64,000 nt of DNA from an uncultured Coriobacteriaceae bacterium (GTDB taxonomy: Bacteria > Actinomycetota > Coriobacteriia > Coriobacteriales > Atopobiaceae). Below the pieces are notes generated by a model. It worked only from the letters and a program-made list of their open reading frames with translations, was not told the origin of the DNA and did no database searches. A program made the position numbers and the translations under genes. Positions 63,349-64,000 of this stretch are shown piece after piece. The stretch lies in the NCBI GenBank assembly GCA_902778135.1, contig CACYWP010000018.1, positions 1 through 64,000 of the forward strand. The letters run 5' to 3'. Within the stretch, counting starts at the first letter, position 1. Every line of letters starts with the position of its first letter.

Positions 63349-64000
63349 ATGCACACGGACGGCGAGCATCTTGGGCTCGTGCTCGAGCACTTTGGCATCA
63401 TGCAGAAAGATGCCGCTGCGGTGGTGGGCGTCGACCCGGCCATGGTCACGCGCTGGAAGCGCGGCACCGAGCGGCTGGCGGTGGACTCTCCCCGCATGAC
63501 GGCACTCGTCGACTTCCTGCTGGCACCCGGCAGGGGAATCGACGAGTCTGACGTGCGCTGGTTGCGCAGCCGGTTTGCGGAGTCGGGCATCGACACGCGC
63601 TTTACCGACGTCTCCGGCCTGAGGGAGTCGCTGACCAACTACCTTGCCAACGATGGCAGCCGCATGGGCCAAGCCCTGCGCGACCGTCGCGAGCTCACGC
63701 AGCAGGACCACTTCGCGATTTCCGGGGCTGCCGCGATCGTGGAGCTCGTGCGTGGCGAGCTCGCACGCCTGGGGGAGGGTGCGGTCGTCTACCTCATCTC
63801 CCCAGCGCGCTGCATGGAGCGCGAGCCCCAGTTCGTCGAGGCCCTCGCCGCGGCGGCGCGGCGCGGCGCATGCCTGCGACTGGTCCTGGGTGACGCGCCT
63901 GAGTCGCGGGGCGAGCCCGGTGGCGGTGACACCAGTGTCACCACCGCTCTGCTACCGCTGCTGTTCTCGCCCACAACGCTGGTGCGCTATGCCCCAACCG
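63349..64000 (+). CDS. Helix-turn-helix protein (3' truncated by window)
   Basis: The frame is open to the end of the window (217 codons seen). Residues about 8-45 (L-V-L-E-H-F-G-I-M-Q-K-D-A-A-A-V-V-G-V-D...V-T-R-W-K-R-G) form an XRE/Cro-type helix-turn-helix. A second helical stretch and a Rossmann-like strand pattern (A-V-V-Y-L-I-S-P, L-R-L-V-L-G-D) follow. It may regulate the cluster or belong to the next locus. GGGGAGGG precedes the ATG; an ATG at 63344 is out of frame. Confidence 0.72.
   Translation, partial: MHTDGEHLGLVLEHFGIMQKDAAAVVGVDPAMVTRWKRGTERLAVDSPRMTALVDFLLAPGRGIDESDVRWLRSRFAESGIDTRFTDVSGLRESLTNYLANDGSRMGQALRDRRELTQQDHFAISGAAAIVELVRGELARLGEGAVVYLISPARCMEREPQFVEALAAAARRGACLRLVLGDAPESRGEPGGGDTSVTTALLPLLFSPTTLVRYAPT

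Overview
The window is GC-rich, densely coded DNA. Its gene content and order (mraZ-rsmH-ftsL-ftsI-murF-mraY-murD-ftsW-murG-murC-murB-ftsQ-ftsZ-pgeF-yggS-sepF-proC-yggT-divIVA, with no ftsA; a bifunctional Rel; solitary TlyA; GH1 plus beta-glucoside PTS) fit a host-associated anaerobic actinobacterium. The best guess is class Coriobacteriia, Olsenella/Atopobium-like. That assignment rests on gene content and composition only; no search was run.

Layout. 1-11.8 kb: tail of a Cof-type HAD phosphatase, tgt, secD-secF (no yajC between tgt and secD), a very large RecJ-HIRAN-helicase fusion, rel, an MBL-fold hydrolase and a small sortase-like protein. 11.8-12.6 kb: tRNA-Leu(CAA), a degenerate duplication of its 3' end, a 43-bp perfect inverted repeat and a structured infC leader. 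12.6-20 kb: infC-rpmI-rplT, a prepilin peptidase-like gene, efp, an Asp23-like gene, nusB, xseB, tlyA, nadK, recN. 20-22 kb, minus strand: a lipid-anchored alpha/beta hydrolase and a VanZ-like protein. 22-27 kb: two paralogous P-loop (Ttd14-like) proteins flanking a DUF2207-like membrane protein and an alpha/beta hydrolase, with a ~520-bp imperfect palindrome just before the second paralog. 27-30 kb: pyrG and xerD, then a phased array of GTGGG-N7-CCCAC motifs. 30.6-50.2 kb: the division and cell-wall (dcw) cluster, which lacks murE. 50.2-53.3 kb, minus strand: a TIGR03915/TIGR03916-type DNA-metabolism pair and rnpB. 53.4-56.8 kb: beta-glucoside PTS IIBC and 6-phospho-beta-glucosidase. 56.9-64 kb: nine codirectional genes of unknown function, several with zinc-ribbon cysteines, ending in a helix-turn-helix protein cut by the window edge.

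How the parts work together. The dcw block supplies lipid II synthesis (MurF, MurD, MurC, MurB, MraY, MurG), export and polymerisation (FtsW, FtsI), the divisome (FtsL, FtsQ, FtsZ, SepF) and pole/septum placement (DivIVA). MraZ probably represses the block through GTGGR repeats just upstream of its own promoter. The infC operon appears to be attenuated by a terminator directly in front of the coding region. The PTS and GH1 genes take up and hydrolyse beta-glucosides, and a LacI-type palindrome lies between them. Several intergenic repeat families stand out: the 25.4-25.9 kb palindrome, the 30.1 kb array and the 50.2-50.5 kb inverted repeats. They share a TGGGACGG core and are the least-explained part of the window, along with the terminal hypothetical cluster.
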